This document shows positions 7,305 through 15,329 of a stretch of DNA of 64,000 nucleotides, piece by piece. Every line of letters begins with the position of its first letter. The stretch's first letter is position 1. Origin of the DNA: Serratia rhizosphaerae (GTDB lineage: Bacteria > Pseudomonadota > Gammaproteobacteria > Enterobacterales > Enterobacteriaceae). A model generated the notes under the pieces. It did no database searches and was not told where the DNA came from. It saw only the letters and a program-made list of their open reading frames with translations. The position numbers were made by a program, and so were the translations under genes. Location of the stretch: NCBI RefSeq assembly GCF_009817885.1, contig NZ_CP041764.1:4712001-4776000 (forward strand). The letters are read 5' to 3'.

Positions 7305-8420
7305 TTAGTGCGCCTGTTCGGACGACAGCTGGCGCGGGAACGCCCGGCCGTAATGGTCAAACAGATAACAGCACTCCACCGGCAGCCGTACGCCGACGGT
7401 CTCGCCCGCCGTAATCGGCGAACGCTGCGGATTACGCAGCACCCAGGGTTCGCCGGCGTTGCCGTTGTCCAGGTAGAGGTAGGTCTCGTTGCCCATATGT
7501 TCGACAAACATCACCTCCCCCTGATATTCGCACTCCTCCAGCCGGCCGCCCTGAATATGCTCCGGGCGGATGCCGAGGTTGACGCTTTGCCCTTCCGCCG
7601 CCTGCGGCGTCGCCACCGGCAGCACCAGCTGCTTGCCGTTATCCAGCTCCACCACGCTCTGCCGTTCGCCGGCGCGCTTGAGCACCGCCGGGATCAGGTT
7701 CATTTTCGGCGAGCCGATAAACTGCGCGACAAACTCATTGGCGGGATGGTCATACAACTCCAGCGGCGTGCCGACCTGCTCGATATGCCCTTTGTTCAGC
7801 ACCACGATGCGGTCGGCCAGCGTCATTGCCTCCACCTGATCGTGGGTAACGTAAATAATGGTGGCGCCGAGGCGCTTATGCAGCGCGGCCACCTCCATCC
7901 GCATCTGTACGCGCAGCGAGGCGTCGAGGTTGGACAGCGGTTCGTCGAACAGAAACAGTTTGGGTTCGCGCACGATGGCGCGGCCGATCGCCACCCGCTG
8001 GCGCTGGCCGCCGGACAGGTCTTTCGGCTTGCGGTCGAGCAACGGCTCCAGCTGCAGCACGCGCGCGCTGTCGCGCACCCGGCGGTCGATTTCGCTTTTG
8101 CCGACCTTCGCCAGCTCCAGCGCAAAGGCCATATTCTGGTACACCGTCATATGCGGATAGAGCGCGTAAGACTGGAAAACCATGCCGATGCCGCGTTCGG
8201 CCGGCGAGTCGTCGTTGACGTAGTTGCCGTCGATATACATACCGCCACCGCTGATCGCCTCCAGCCCGGCGATCATCCGCAGCAGGGTCGATTTGCCGCA
8301 GCCGGACGGGCCGACGATCACCACGAATTCGCCGCTGTTGATCTGCAGATCCAGCGATTTAATCACCTCGGCGTGGCTGCCGTAGCGTTTTTGCAGTTTT
8401 TCCAGCGTGAGTTGCGCCAT
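7305..8420 (-). CDS. palK: Sugar ABC transporter ATP-binding protein (PalK/UgpC/MalK type)
   Basis: A 371-residue ATPase of the carbohydrate importer class CUT1. It shows Walker A GPSGCGKST, the Q-loop region, signature LSGGQRQRVA, Walker B LFLFDEPLSNLD and the switch histidine in YVTHDQ, followed by the C-terminal regulatory OB-like domain (LGIRPEHI) typical of MalK/UgpC. The ATG at 8420 has AGGAGG about 6 bases upstream and begins MAQLTLEKLQKRYG, so the longer frame to 8462 is rejected. It powers uptake through the two permeases encoded upstream. Placed after the GH4 gene, it matches palK in the Erwinia pal order. The symbol is by synteny. Confidence 0.9.
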   Translation of the reverse strand: MAQLTLEKLQKRYGSHAEVIKSLDLQINSGEFVVIVGPSGCGKSTLLRMIAGLEAISGGGMYIDGNYVNDDSPAERGIGMVFQSYALYPHMTVYQNMAFALELAKVGKSEIDRRVRDSARVLQLEPLLDRKPKDLSGGQRQRVAIGRAIVREPKLFLFDEPLSNLDASLRVQMRMEVAALHKRLGATIIYVTHDQVEAMTLADRIVVLNKGHIEQVGTPLELYDHPANEFVAQFIGSPKMNLIPAVLKRAGERQSVVELDNGKQLVLPVATPQAAEGQSVNLGIRPEHIQGGRLEECEYQGEVMFVEHMGNETYLYLDNGNAGEPWVLRNPQRSPITAGETVGVRLPVECCYLFDHYGRAFPRQLSSEQAH

Positions 8421-8480
8421 AGGGCCTCCTGTTTGCGACATCAAGAGCGGCGGAGCGTCCATGCGCCCCGCCGCTGCGGC

Positions 8481-9842
8481 TTACTTCAGATAGTCCAGCC
8501 ACGGGCTCTGGCGGGCGATCATCAGATCCACCAGCTCCGGGATGGCGCGGCACTTATCGTTCACCGAATCCACCAGCAGCGCCTGGATCACCAGATCGCG
8601 CGAACCGTTGATCACCGCCTCGGCGGTCAGGTCGTGCACCGCAATCTGGTTGCTGAGCAGCCCGCCGATACCGGCCGGCATCTCCACCTTAATGCCGTGA
8701 ATGCCCTTCTTGTCGACGATCGCCGGCACCTCCACCGCGATAAACGCCGGCAGCTGTTTGATAAAGCCGCGGTTGGGAATATTTACCGCCGCCTCTTCAT
8801 AACCGGCGTCGGTCAGCATGCCTTCCATAATCGGCACCACGCGCTCTTTCAGCTTCAGTTCAATGCGCGGTTCGACGTGGCCGAGATAGTTGCGGTAGAA
8901 GGTGTAGAAATCGAGAATGCCGCGATGGTCGCTCACCTCGTAGGCCCAGCGGATATACTCGCCGAAGTGGCTGTCGCCGGTGATCGGCAGGTGGTGGAAC
9001 TTCTCCAGCACCTCTTTGAACAGCGTGCGGTCCGCCCACGGGTAGAGGCTGTCCTTGCCGCCGAGCGCGTCGCGTTCGGTGCTGCCTTCCGTCTCCACCA
9101 GTTTGCCGTGCTGGCGGGTGTAGGCCAGAATATCGCTGTAGCCCGGCAGGCGCTCAAAATAGCCCGGCGCCTTGGCGCGCACGTCCGGATAGGCGTCGCG
9201 GCCGCTGTCTTTGTAGCTGGCCTCCAGCAGTACGCTGAAGTGGTTCAGGCCGGCGGCGCGCAGCTGCAGGTTGCTGAACGGCGTGCCGAGCATTTCCGGC
9301 AGATAGCGCTCCAGCGAGGCGATTTCGTGGCACATGCCGACAAAATTCAGTTCGGGGAACTTACGCTGCACCGTGGTGCAGATGCGGCTCATGGGGTTGG
9401 AGTAGTTAAACACCCAGGCATCCGGGCAGATGTCGGCAACGTCGGCGCAGATATCGAGGATCGGCGGGATAATGCGCAGCGAATGGAACAACCCGCCCGG
9501 CCCGCCGTTTTCACCGTAAACCTGCTGGATGCCGTACTGCTGCGGGATCTGCCAGTCCTGATCCCACAGGGCGAAGCGGTCGCCGACTTCGATGGAGATA
9601 ATCACGAACTCGGCGCCCTGCAGCGCGCTTTTGCGGTCGGTGGTGGCGCTGACGCTGAACGGCAGATCCTGCGCCGCCAGGAAGTCGCGCGCGGTCTTTT
9701 CAGTTACCGCCAGCGAGGCGGGGTTGATGTCGTGTAGCACAATCTCACTGCCGTACAGCGTCTTGCTCTGGAAGATATCCCCCAGCGTGCCGAAGCCGAA
9801 CTGTGCGCTGCCGGCACCTACCAATACGATTTTTGTCGCCAT
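8481..9842 (-). CDS. palH: Family 4 glycoside hydrolase (PalH-type alpha-glucosidase/galactosidase)
   Basis: A 453-residue GH4 enzyme. The N-terminus has the NAD-binding motif IVLVGAGSAQFG, and the diagnostic metal-binding motif is Cys171-His172-Glu173 (VGMCHEI) with His201 in LNHF. GH4 enzymes use NAD and a divalent metal for a redox-elimination hydrolysis. The CHx motif separates it from the 6-phospho-glucosidase subgroups, which carry CDxP or CNVP, and this agrees with non-phosphorylating uptake by an ABC transporter. The gene sits between the permeases and the ATPase, where the Erwinia pal cluster has palH. The exact substrate, probably an alpha-linked disaccharide such as isomaltulose, is inferred from context. 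Confidence 0.87.
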   Translation of the reverse strand: MATKIVLVGAGSAQFGFGTLGDIFQSKTLYGSEIVLHDINPASLAVTEKTARDFLAAQDLPFSVSATTDRKSALQGAEFVIISIEVGDRFALWDQDWQIPQQYGIQQVYGENGGPGGLFHSLRIIPPILDICADVADICPDAWVFNYSNPMSRICTTVQRKFPELNFVGMCHEIASLERYLPEMLGTPFSNLQLRAAGLNHFSVLLEASYKDSGRDAYPDVRAKAPGYFERLPGYSDILAYTRQHGKLVETEGSTERDALGGKDSLYPWADRTLFKEVLEKFHHLPITGDSHFGEYIRWAYEVSDHRGILDFYTFYRNYLGHVEPRIELKLKERVVPIMEGMLTDAGYEEAAVNIPNRGFIKQLPAFIAVEVPAIVDKKGIHGIKVEMPAGIGGLLSNQIAVHDLTAEAVINGSRDLVIQALLVDSVNDKCRAIPELVDLMIARQSPWLDYLK

Positions 9843-9877
9843 TGCTTTTTCCTCTTACCTCAGGGTTAGTCGATATA

Positions 9878-10723
9878 TCAGCCTTTTACGGCACCGTTCG
9901 TTAAGCCGCTGACGATGCGACGCTGGAAGATCAGCACCAGCACCACGATCGGCAGCGTGACAATCACCGAGGCGGCCATAATCGCCCCCCACGGCAGTTC
10001 AAACTGCGAGGCGCCCTGCAGCATGCCGATAGCCACCGGCACGGTGCGTTTGCCGCTGGAGATGACAAACGTCAGCGCGAACATAAATTCATTCCAGGCG
10101 CCGATAAACGCCAGCAGCCCGGTGGTCACCAGCGACGGCCCCATAATCGGCGCGAAAATGCGGCTGATAATGGTCCAGGTGCCGGCGCCGTCGACGATCG
10201 CCGCCTCCTCCAGCTCCAGCGGGATGGATTTCATAAAGGTGGTCAGCACCCAGACGGTGAACGGCAGCGAAAAGGTGGCGTAGGACAGTACCAGCGCCCC
10301 CAGCGAGTCATACAGTCCGAGAAAACGCACCAGCTCAAACATGCCTGACAGCACCGCCACCTGCGGGAACATCGACACGCATAAAATGGTGAACAGCAGA
10401 TACTTGCGCCCGCGGAACGAGATACGCGCCAGCGCGAACGCCGCGGTGATCGACACCAGCAGGCACAGCCCCACCGTGACGCCGGCCACCAGTATCGAAT
10501 TCAACAGGCTGCGGGCGATGCCGTTCTCCATCAGCGCGGTGACATAGTTGCCCCAGTGCCAGGCGTCCGGCAGATAGGCGACGCGGAACAGATCCTGCCC
10601 GCCGCGCAGCGAGGTAATCAGCGCATAGTAGAAAGGAAACAGGCAGATCACGCTGGCCAGCGCCGCACCGGCGTAGATCATCGCGCGATGGCCGAACTGC
10701 TGTTGTTGCCGCGTCAGTTTCAT
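9878..10723 (-). CDS. palG: Sugar ABC transporter permease (MalG-like)
   Basis: A 281-residue inner-membrane protein with about six hydrophobic segments and the permease EAA loop (EEAAIVDGAGTWTIISRIFAPI) near residue 190. This loop docks on the ATPase. The start ATG overlaps the stop of the upstream permease gene by 4 bases (ATGA), so the two are translationally coupled. The family is the MalG-type component of CUT1 sugar importers. Position in the operon corresponds to palG of Erwinia. Confidence 0.88.
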   Translation of the reverse strand: MKLTRQQQQFGHRAMIYAGAALASVICLFPFYYALITSLRGGQDLFRVAYLPDAWHWGNYVTALMENGIARSLLNSILVAGVTVGLCLLVSITAAFALARISFRGRKYLLFTILCVSMFPQVAVLSGMFELVRFLGLYDSLGALVLSYATFSLPFTVWVLTTFMKSIPLELEEAAIVDGAGTWTIISRIFAPIMGPSLVTTGLLAFIGAWNEFMFALTFVISSGKRTVPVAIGMLQGASQFELPWGAIMAASVIVTLPIVVLVLIFQRRIVSGLTNGAVKG

Positions 10724-11709
10724 GCGCGTTTCTCCTTATCGTTCAGACGGGACAGCGTCAGGAAGCAGGCGGCGATGCCGGCCACCATCATAAAGACCAG
10801 TACCGAAGCGGCCGAACCGGCACCCATCTCCTGGTAGCTGACCATCTGGTCGCGGGCATAGCCGGAGACCGATACCGTGGCCTCGCTGTTGGAGGTCAGC
10901 ACGTAGATCAGGTCAAATACCCGCAGCGCATCCATTACCCGGAAGATCAGCGCCACGATCATCGCCGGCATAATCAGCGGCAGCGTAATGCGGCGGAAGC
11001 GCTGCCAGGCGTTGGCGCCGTCCACCCGCGCCGCCTCATACAGATCGCCGGGAATCAGCTGCAGCGCCGCCAGCAGCATCAGCGCCATAAACGGCGTGGT
11101 TTTCCACACGTCGGCGATTACCACCGCCCACATCGACAGCCCCGGCTCGGCCACCCAGGCCAGCGGCGTATCGATCAGACCGATTTTCAGCAGCAGGTCG
11201 TTCACCACGCCGTACTGGTCGTGGAACATCCAGCCCCACATTTTGGCGGAAACGATGGTCGGAATGGCCCACGGCACCAGAATGGCGGTGCGCACCAATC
11301 CCTGCCCACGGAATTTCTGATTCATCAACAGCGCCAGCAGCATGCCGAACAGCAGCTCCAGCGACACCGACAACAGACTGAAGCGCAGCGTATTGCCCAC
11401 CGCCTGCCACCACAGCGGGTCCGCCAGCACGCCGTAGCTGCGTTCGTCAGCCAGATCGAGATAGTTGGCGAAACCGACAAAGCGCCATTCGCCCGGCATA
11501 TCCAGCATGGCGTCGGTAAAGCTGTAAAACAGCGTGCGCAGCAGCGGCCAGCCGGCGACCGCCAACAGTAACAGCAAGGCGGGCGCGACCAGCAGCCAGG
11601 CGATGCGGCTGCGTTTTTGCTGATAATTCAGTTTACGGCGCGTTTGCGCGCGCTTTTCCAGCGGAGGATGGGCCACCGTCAGAGACAAAGGTTGCGTATC
11701 GCGTTTCAT
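10720..11709 (-). CDS. palF: Sugar ABC transporter permease (MalF/UgpA-like)
   Basis: A 329-residue inner-membrane permease. A basic N-terminal tail of about 35 residues precedes the first membrane helix (AWLLVAPALLLLLAVAGWPL), and the EAA loop reads YEAARVDGANAWQRFRRITLPL. AGGAG lies about 10 bases before the ATG. It pairs with the MalG-like permease downstream to form the importer channel. Corresponds to palF by order. Confidence 0.88.
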   Translation of the reverse strand: MKRDTQPLSLTVAHPPLEKRAQTRRKLNYQQKRSRIAWLLVAPALLLLLAVAGWPLLRTLFYSFTDAMLDMPGEWRFVGFANYLDLADERSYGVLADPLWWQAVGNTLRFSLLSVSLELLFGMLLALLMNQKFRGQGLVRTAILVPWAIPTIVSAKMWGWMFHDQYGVVNDLLLKIGLIDTPLAWVAEPGLSMWAVVIADVWKTTPFMALMLLAALQLIPGDLYEAARVDGANAWQRFRRITLPLIMPAMIVALIFRVMDALRVFDLIYVLTSNSEATVSVSGYARDQMVSYQEMGAGSAASVLVFMMVAGIAACFLTLSRLNDKEKRA

Positions 11710-11742
11710 GGCATAAGGCTCCTGATGGTTAATCGGCGGCGC

Positions 11743-13008
11743 TTAGCGCCATCCCCGGGCGCGAATGCGTTCCAGACGCGCCTGCAGCGTCTGCACGGCA
11801 TCGGCGCCATCGCTATCGCGACGCAATACGTTGAATGAGGTGTTGTAAATCGCCTTGGAGACCTGGGCGTATTTGCGTTGCGTCTGGGTTGCCGGCCGCG
11901 GCGTGGCCTTGGCCAGAATGCCGCTGAAGGTTGCCAGATACGGCGCCTGCGCCAGCACCTGCGGATCCTGATACAGCGCCTGGCGTGACGGCGCCCAGCC
12001 CAGCAGCGCCTGCGCTTTTTTCTGCGATTCGGCATCGCTGACGATTTTCAGCAGCGCCACCGCCGCCTGCGGATTTTTGGTGTAGCTGCTGATCGCCCAT
12101 TGCCAGCCGCCCAGGGTGCTGACCGACTGGCCGTCGACGCCGCCCGGCACCGGCATCACGCCCACTTTGCCGCGTATCGCGCTGCTTTTATCCTGCGTCA
12201 GCACATAGGCGTACAGCCAGTTGCGCATAAACACCGCATCACCGTTCTGAAACAGCGCGCGCCCCTCTTCCTCCATATAGCCCAGCACGCCGGGCGGCGC
12301 GATGGTGCCGACCCAGCCGGCGGCCATCTCCAGCGCCCGCGCCGCGCGCGGATTGTTGATGGTGATGTTGCCGTCGGCGTCGATAAAGGTGCCGCCGCCC
12401 TGCGACGCCACCCACTCCAGCGCGTTGCAGGTCAGCCCTTCATAAGATTTGCCCTGAAACACCAGACCCCAGAGGCCTTTATGCCCGTTCTCACGCTCCG
12501 CCTGCTGAATGCGCGCGGCGATACGCGTCAGCTCGGCCCAGGTTTTCGGCGGCTGTTCGCCGTACTTCTCCAGCAGGTCTTTGCGGTAGTAGAGCGCGCC
12601 GGTGTCCATATAGGCGGGAATCGCCTTAACGCGGCCGTTCACCATGTCGTTGCGCCAGGCGGCGGGAAAGAAGTCCTGTTGCATATCGCCGACGTATGGC
12701 GTGAGATCGAGCAGATGTTTATTGAGCACGCCGATCCACACCGTGTCGGCCTGGAACAGATCGATGGCGTTGGCGTCTCTGGCGGCAAACAACTGCTGAA
12801 ACAGCGACAGCTTCTCGTCAGAGGCGCGGGGTAAATCGATAAAGGTCAGGGTGTGCCCGGTCTGGGCTTCAAAACGCTGTTTGACGTAATGGCAAAACTC
12901 ACGTCCTTCTTTGCTGGGCGAGCACTCCATCCTCAGCGTATCGGCCTGCGCCAGCGCCGGCAGCAACGCCAATGAGCAGGCGGTCAGGTTTAACAACAGT
13001 TTTCTCAT
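11743..13008 (-). CDS. palE: Periplasmic sugar-binding protein of the ABC transporter (solute-binding family 1)
   Basis: A 421-residue extracellular solute-binding protein with a signal peptide ending about ALLPALAQA. The mature region has the family 1 pattern: DTLRMECSPSKEGREF at the N-terminus, DLFQADTVWIGVL, and AIPAYMDTGALYYRKDLLEKYG. It captures the sugar in the periplasm and delivers it to the two permeases. It is the first gene of the operon and lies divergent from the LysR gene, with a clear regulator palindrome 83 bases before its start. This is the palE position of the Erwinia rhapontici cluster. Confidence 0.88.
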   Translation of the reverse strand: MRKLLLNLTACSLALLPALAQADTLRMECSPSKEGREFCHYVKQRFEAQTGHTLTFIDLPRASDEKLSLFQQLFAARDANAIDLFQADTVWIGVLNKHLLDLTPYVGDMQQDFFPAAWRNDMVNGRVKAIPAYMDTGALYYRKDLLEKYGEQPPKTWAELTRIAARIQQAERENGHKGLWGLVFQGKSYEGLTCNALEWVASQGGGTFIDADGNITINNPRAARALEMAAGWVGTIAPPGVLGYMEEEGRALFQNGDAVFMRNWLYAYVLTQDKSSAIRGKVGVMPVPGGVDGQSVSTLGGWQWAISSYTKNPQAAVALLKIVSDAESQKKAQALLGWAPSRQALYQDPQVLAQAPYLATFSGILAKATPRPATQTQRKYAQVSKAIYNTSFNVLRRDSDGADAVQTLQARLERIRARGWR

Positions 13009-13090
13009 GGCGTCCCCTGTGCGGAATCAATCGGCATAAGTGCACGCTATCGGCTGGGCGTCATTGGCGGAAATTGTTTTTCGCACCTAC

Positions 13091-13111
13091 GATATAGAAA
13101 TCTTCTATATC
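13091..13111. promoter_or_regulatory. LysR-type operator between palE and palR
   Basis: A perfect inverted repeat, GATATAGAA-ATC-TTCTATATC, containing the T-N11-A core of LysR-type boxes. It lies 83 bases upstream of the palE start and 14 bases upstream of the regulator start, suiting both activation of the operon and autoregulation. A near copy is at 14405-14425. Confidence 0.75.
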
Positions 13112-13124
13112 AACAGCGGAAAAC

Positions 13125-14057
13125 ATGATCGTGGACAAAATTCTGCGCCAGTTTATCGAAGTCGCCATGTTTAAAAATGTGAGTCATGCAGCAAACAAAC
13201 TCTGCCTCAGCCAGCCGACGCTGACGCATAACATGAAGAAACTGGAAGAAAATCTGGGCGTGCAGCTGCTGGAGCGCACCTCCAGCGGCGTGACCACCAC
13301 CCAGTATGGCGAGCTGCTGCTGGAGCAGGCGCAGATGATGCAGCGTATCTATGATAATACGCTGCTGAAGATGGCGGCGATCAAGGCGCGTCAGGCGCAG
13401 AGCCTGCGTATGGGCAGCGGCCACGCCTGGTGGTATATGTTCGTGCGCGACTGCTTTAACCGTTACCGCGAGCAGCACGCGACGGTCAATATCCATATTG
13501 ACCTGGGCAACCACCTGCGGCTGATGGATCTGCTGTTAGGCGGTGATATCGACCTGTTTATCGGCCATGAAATTCAGGGGCTGAACCCGAAGGCCGGTAT
13601 TACCTTTCTGCCGCTGTTCGCCACCGCCGACACGCTGTTCGCCCGTCAGGATCATCCGCTACAGGGGCACGCCGTGCGGCCGGACGACCTGCTGGATTAC
13701 CCCTGCGTGGAGCTGACGCCGGATGAAACCCGCTATCAGCATATGGTGGCGGATATGCAGCAGAAGAAGCTGACGCGCAACCGCCAGCATCTGGCGGAGC
13801 GGGTGATCTGGTCCACCAACTCAATGATGTCAGCGATTGATATGGTAAATGATTCTGACGCGGTAATGCTGACCTATCCCCGCTGTATGGCCGGCTACTT
13901 TGCCCGCTACGGCATTGCGCCGCTGAATATGGAATCCCACAATGTGTGCACCGTGGGCATGTATCTGATACGGGAAAAGGCGGACGCGCCGCAGGTTCAG
14001 CAGATGCTGGCGCTGATGCGCCAGCATATCGAACGGCTGGGGCCGCAGCTTCAGTAG
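13125..14057 (+). CDS. palR: LysR-family regulator of the palatinose-type operon
   Basis: A 310-residue LysR regulator. The helix-turn-helix is FKNVSHAANKLCLSQPTLTHNMKKLEENLG (positions about 16-45) and the effector-binding domain starts near residue 90 (SLRMGSGHAWW). GGA lies 7 bases before the ATG. It is divergent from palE, as palR is from palE in Erwinia rhapontici, and a perfect 21-base palindrome sits in the shared promoter region. A second, very similar palindrome upstream of the EIIB gene suggests that it controls that gene as well. The inducer is unknown; the symbol rests on synteny. Confidence 0.82.
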   Translation: MIVDKILRQFIEVAMFKNVSHAANKLCLSQPTLTHNMKKLEENLGVQLLERTSSGVTTTQYGELLLEQAQMMQRIYDNTLLKMAAIKARQAQSLRMGSGHAWWYMFVRDCFNRYREQHATVNIHIDLGNHLRLMDLLLGGDIDLFIGHEIQGLNPKAGITFLPLFATADTLFARQDHPLQGHAVRPDDLLDYPCVELTPDETRYQHMVADMQQKKLTRNRQHLAERVIWSTNSMMSAIDMVNDSDAVMLTYPRCMAGYFARYGIAPLNMESHNVCTVGMYLIREKADAPQVQQMLALMRQHIERLGPQLQ

Positions 14058-14323
14058 TCGCGGCCGGCGGATTCGCTCAGCGCCTGATACAACGGCCTGG
14101 CGTTGCCGGGGCCGACTACCAGTTGGTACTCAACGCCGCCCTGTGTGTCCGGCACTTCCAGCAGGGCCTTGATGCCCTCCAGCCCGGCGATGCCGTCCCG
14201 GTTCAGCCTGCCATCTTCTTTGAGCGAAACGCGGATACGGCTGGCGCAGTAGCGCAGGCGATCCACATTCTGCGCACCGCCGAAGGCCGTCAGCAGTACG
14301 TCGGCCAGATTGCAAAGCGTCAT
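14051..14323 (-). CDS. Standalone PTS EIIB domain (glucose/sucrose family)
   Basis: A 90-residue protein consisting only of an EIIB domain. The active-site cysteine is Cys26 in RLRYCASRIRVSL, which matches the family pattern of Cys-Ala-[ST]-Arg-[LI]-Arg; the ending YQLVVGPGNARPLYQAL also fits. EIIB normally relays phosphate from EIIA to an imported sugar, but no EIIC or EIIA gene is near. The ATG at 14323 is chosen because GGAGG lies about 8 bases upstream. It overlaps the 3' end of the LysR gene by 7 bases, convergently. The palR-like operator lies 82 bases before its start. It may be a remnant of a PTS permease or may have a regulatory role. Confidence 0.8.
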   Translation of the reverse strand: MTLCNLADVLLTAFGGAQNVDRLRYCASRIRVSLKEDGRLNRDGIAGLEGIKALLEVPDTQGGVEYQLVVGPGNARPLYQALSESAGRDY

Positions 14324-14404
14324 AAGTCTCCCTCCGAAAGCATGGCGATACCCTTTCAGCATAGAGCGGGCGTAAGAGGAAGGGAAATTGATTTAACCCA
14401 CGGG

Positions 14405-14425
14405 GATATAGATTCTTTCTATGTC
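14405..14425. promoter_or_regulatory. Second palR-type operator, upstream of the EIIB gene
   Basis: This 21-base palindrome matches the palE operator at 16 of 21 positions; four of the five differences are in the centre. Arms GATATAGA and TTTCTATGTC are nearly symmetric. It lies 82 bases upstream of the EIIB start, almost the same distance as the first box from palE. Confidence 0.65.
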
Positions 14426-14456
14426 CGGTGTGCAGCAAGCAGAGGAGCAAGTCAGC

Positions 14457-15293
14457 ATGCGCTATTCATCCGTGGATTTTTATCCACACCTGCCGGTTAC
14501 TACGCTGGCGCCGTCATGGATTCAGCAAAACGCCACCACCCGGCTGTCGGAAAAGTGGCAAAAAGCGCTGGTTTCTTTTTTTGTCAGAAAAGCGCACAGC
14601 GTCAAGGAGGCGCAGCTTATCGGCAGCGGTTTTTTATATATGCTCGGCGGTGTTCAACCCTGCATCTTCACCGCGTCGCACGTGGTCAACGAACTGCTCC
14701 AGGGCGATACCCCTTTCTTTTCGATCAACGGTGAGAAATTCCGCTTCCGCAACCTGGAGTACTACCATAACGAGCAGCAGGACTATGCGGTGATTCCCTT
14801 CAGTCAAGAGATGCTGGCCGCCGAGCGCGGCTATACGCTGTTTCGCGGCGAGGAGCGGGCGCTGCTGAGTAAAACCTCCTCATTCGTCATTATGGGCTAC
14901 CCATCCAACCGAAACCGGCTGCACGTGGATCGCAACAATGACGGGCTATACCTGCAAAACCTCACCTTCCACCATTTCAGTTACGACACGGACAGCGAGG
15001 ACATCTATTTTGCCTTCGACCCGAAGGCAAAAAAAAGCGGCTTTACCTATGAACAGGCGAGTAGCCGTACCTCGCTCTCTTCGCTGGCCGGCATGAGCGG
15101 CAGCGTGATAGCCCAGATAATGGAACATCAGATCACCGGGGATTTTACGCTGCGCGCGGTGGGTATCTTTAAAGAGCAGCCGAAAAAACGGCAGGGAAAG
15201 GATAAATTTTTGGTGGGATGTACGCTGATTCAGTTTGCCGATGAGGTGAACGACCTGATCCGGCTGAGGACGATTATGCGTAGTGAGGCGTGA
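14457..15293 (+). CDS. Trypsin-like serine protease domain protein
   Basis: A 278-residue protein with a readable S1-type triad: His75 in CIFTASHVV, Asp109 in NEQQDYAVIP, and Ser215 in LAGMSGSVI. The oxyanion glycine two residues before the serine of chymotrypsin-like folds is replaced by methionine-serine-glycine context (GMSGS). No signal peptide or PDZ domain is seen, so it is likely cytoplasmic. I chose the ATG at 14457, with GAGGAG about 9 bases upstream, over the ATG at 14421, which lies inside the operator and lacks a ribosome site. Standalone proteins of this kind are poorly characterised; some occur in defence islands. It stands alone between the EIIB gene and the channel gene. Confidence 0.72.
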   Translation: MRYSSVDFYPHLPVTTLAPSWIQQNATTRLSEKWQKALVSFFVRKAHSVKEAQLIGSGFLYMLGGVQPCIFTASHVVNELLQGDTPFFSINGEKFRFRNLEYYHNEQQDYAVIPFSQEMLAAERGYTLFRGEERALLSKTSSFVIMGYPSNRNRLHVDRNNDGLYLQNLTFHHFSYDTDSEDIYFAFDPKAKKSGFTYEQASSRTSLSSLAGMSGSVIAQIMEHQITGDFTLRAVGIFKEQPKKRQGKDKFLVGCTLIQFADEVNDLIRLRTIMRSEA

Positions 15294-15298
15294 CAAAA

Positions 15299-15323
15299 CG
15301 CCGGCCCTGTGGCGGGGCCGGCG
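15299..15323. terminator. GC-rich hairpin between convergent genes
   Basis: Perfect 9-bp stem CGCCGGCCC / GGGCCGGCG with a 7-base loop, between the protease gene and the convergent channel gene. There is no T run, so efficiency is uncertain. Confidence 0.5.
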
Positions 15324-15329
15324 CAGAGA

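Noticed and set aside
7110..9737. An 875-codon open frame on the plus strand
   Set aside because: It is antisense to the palK and palH genes, which have clear motifs and ribosome sites; its residue composition (His, Arg, Ala, Gln-rich) is that of a codon shadow in GC-rich DNA.
14421..14456. Upstream ATG at 14421 as start of the trypsin-like gene
   Set aside because: It lies inside the palR-type operator and has no ribosome site; the ATG at 14457 has GAGGAG.
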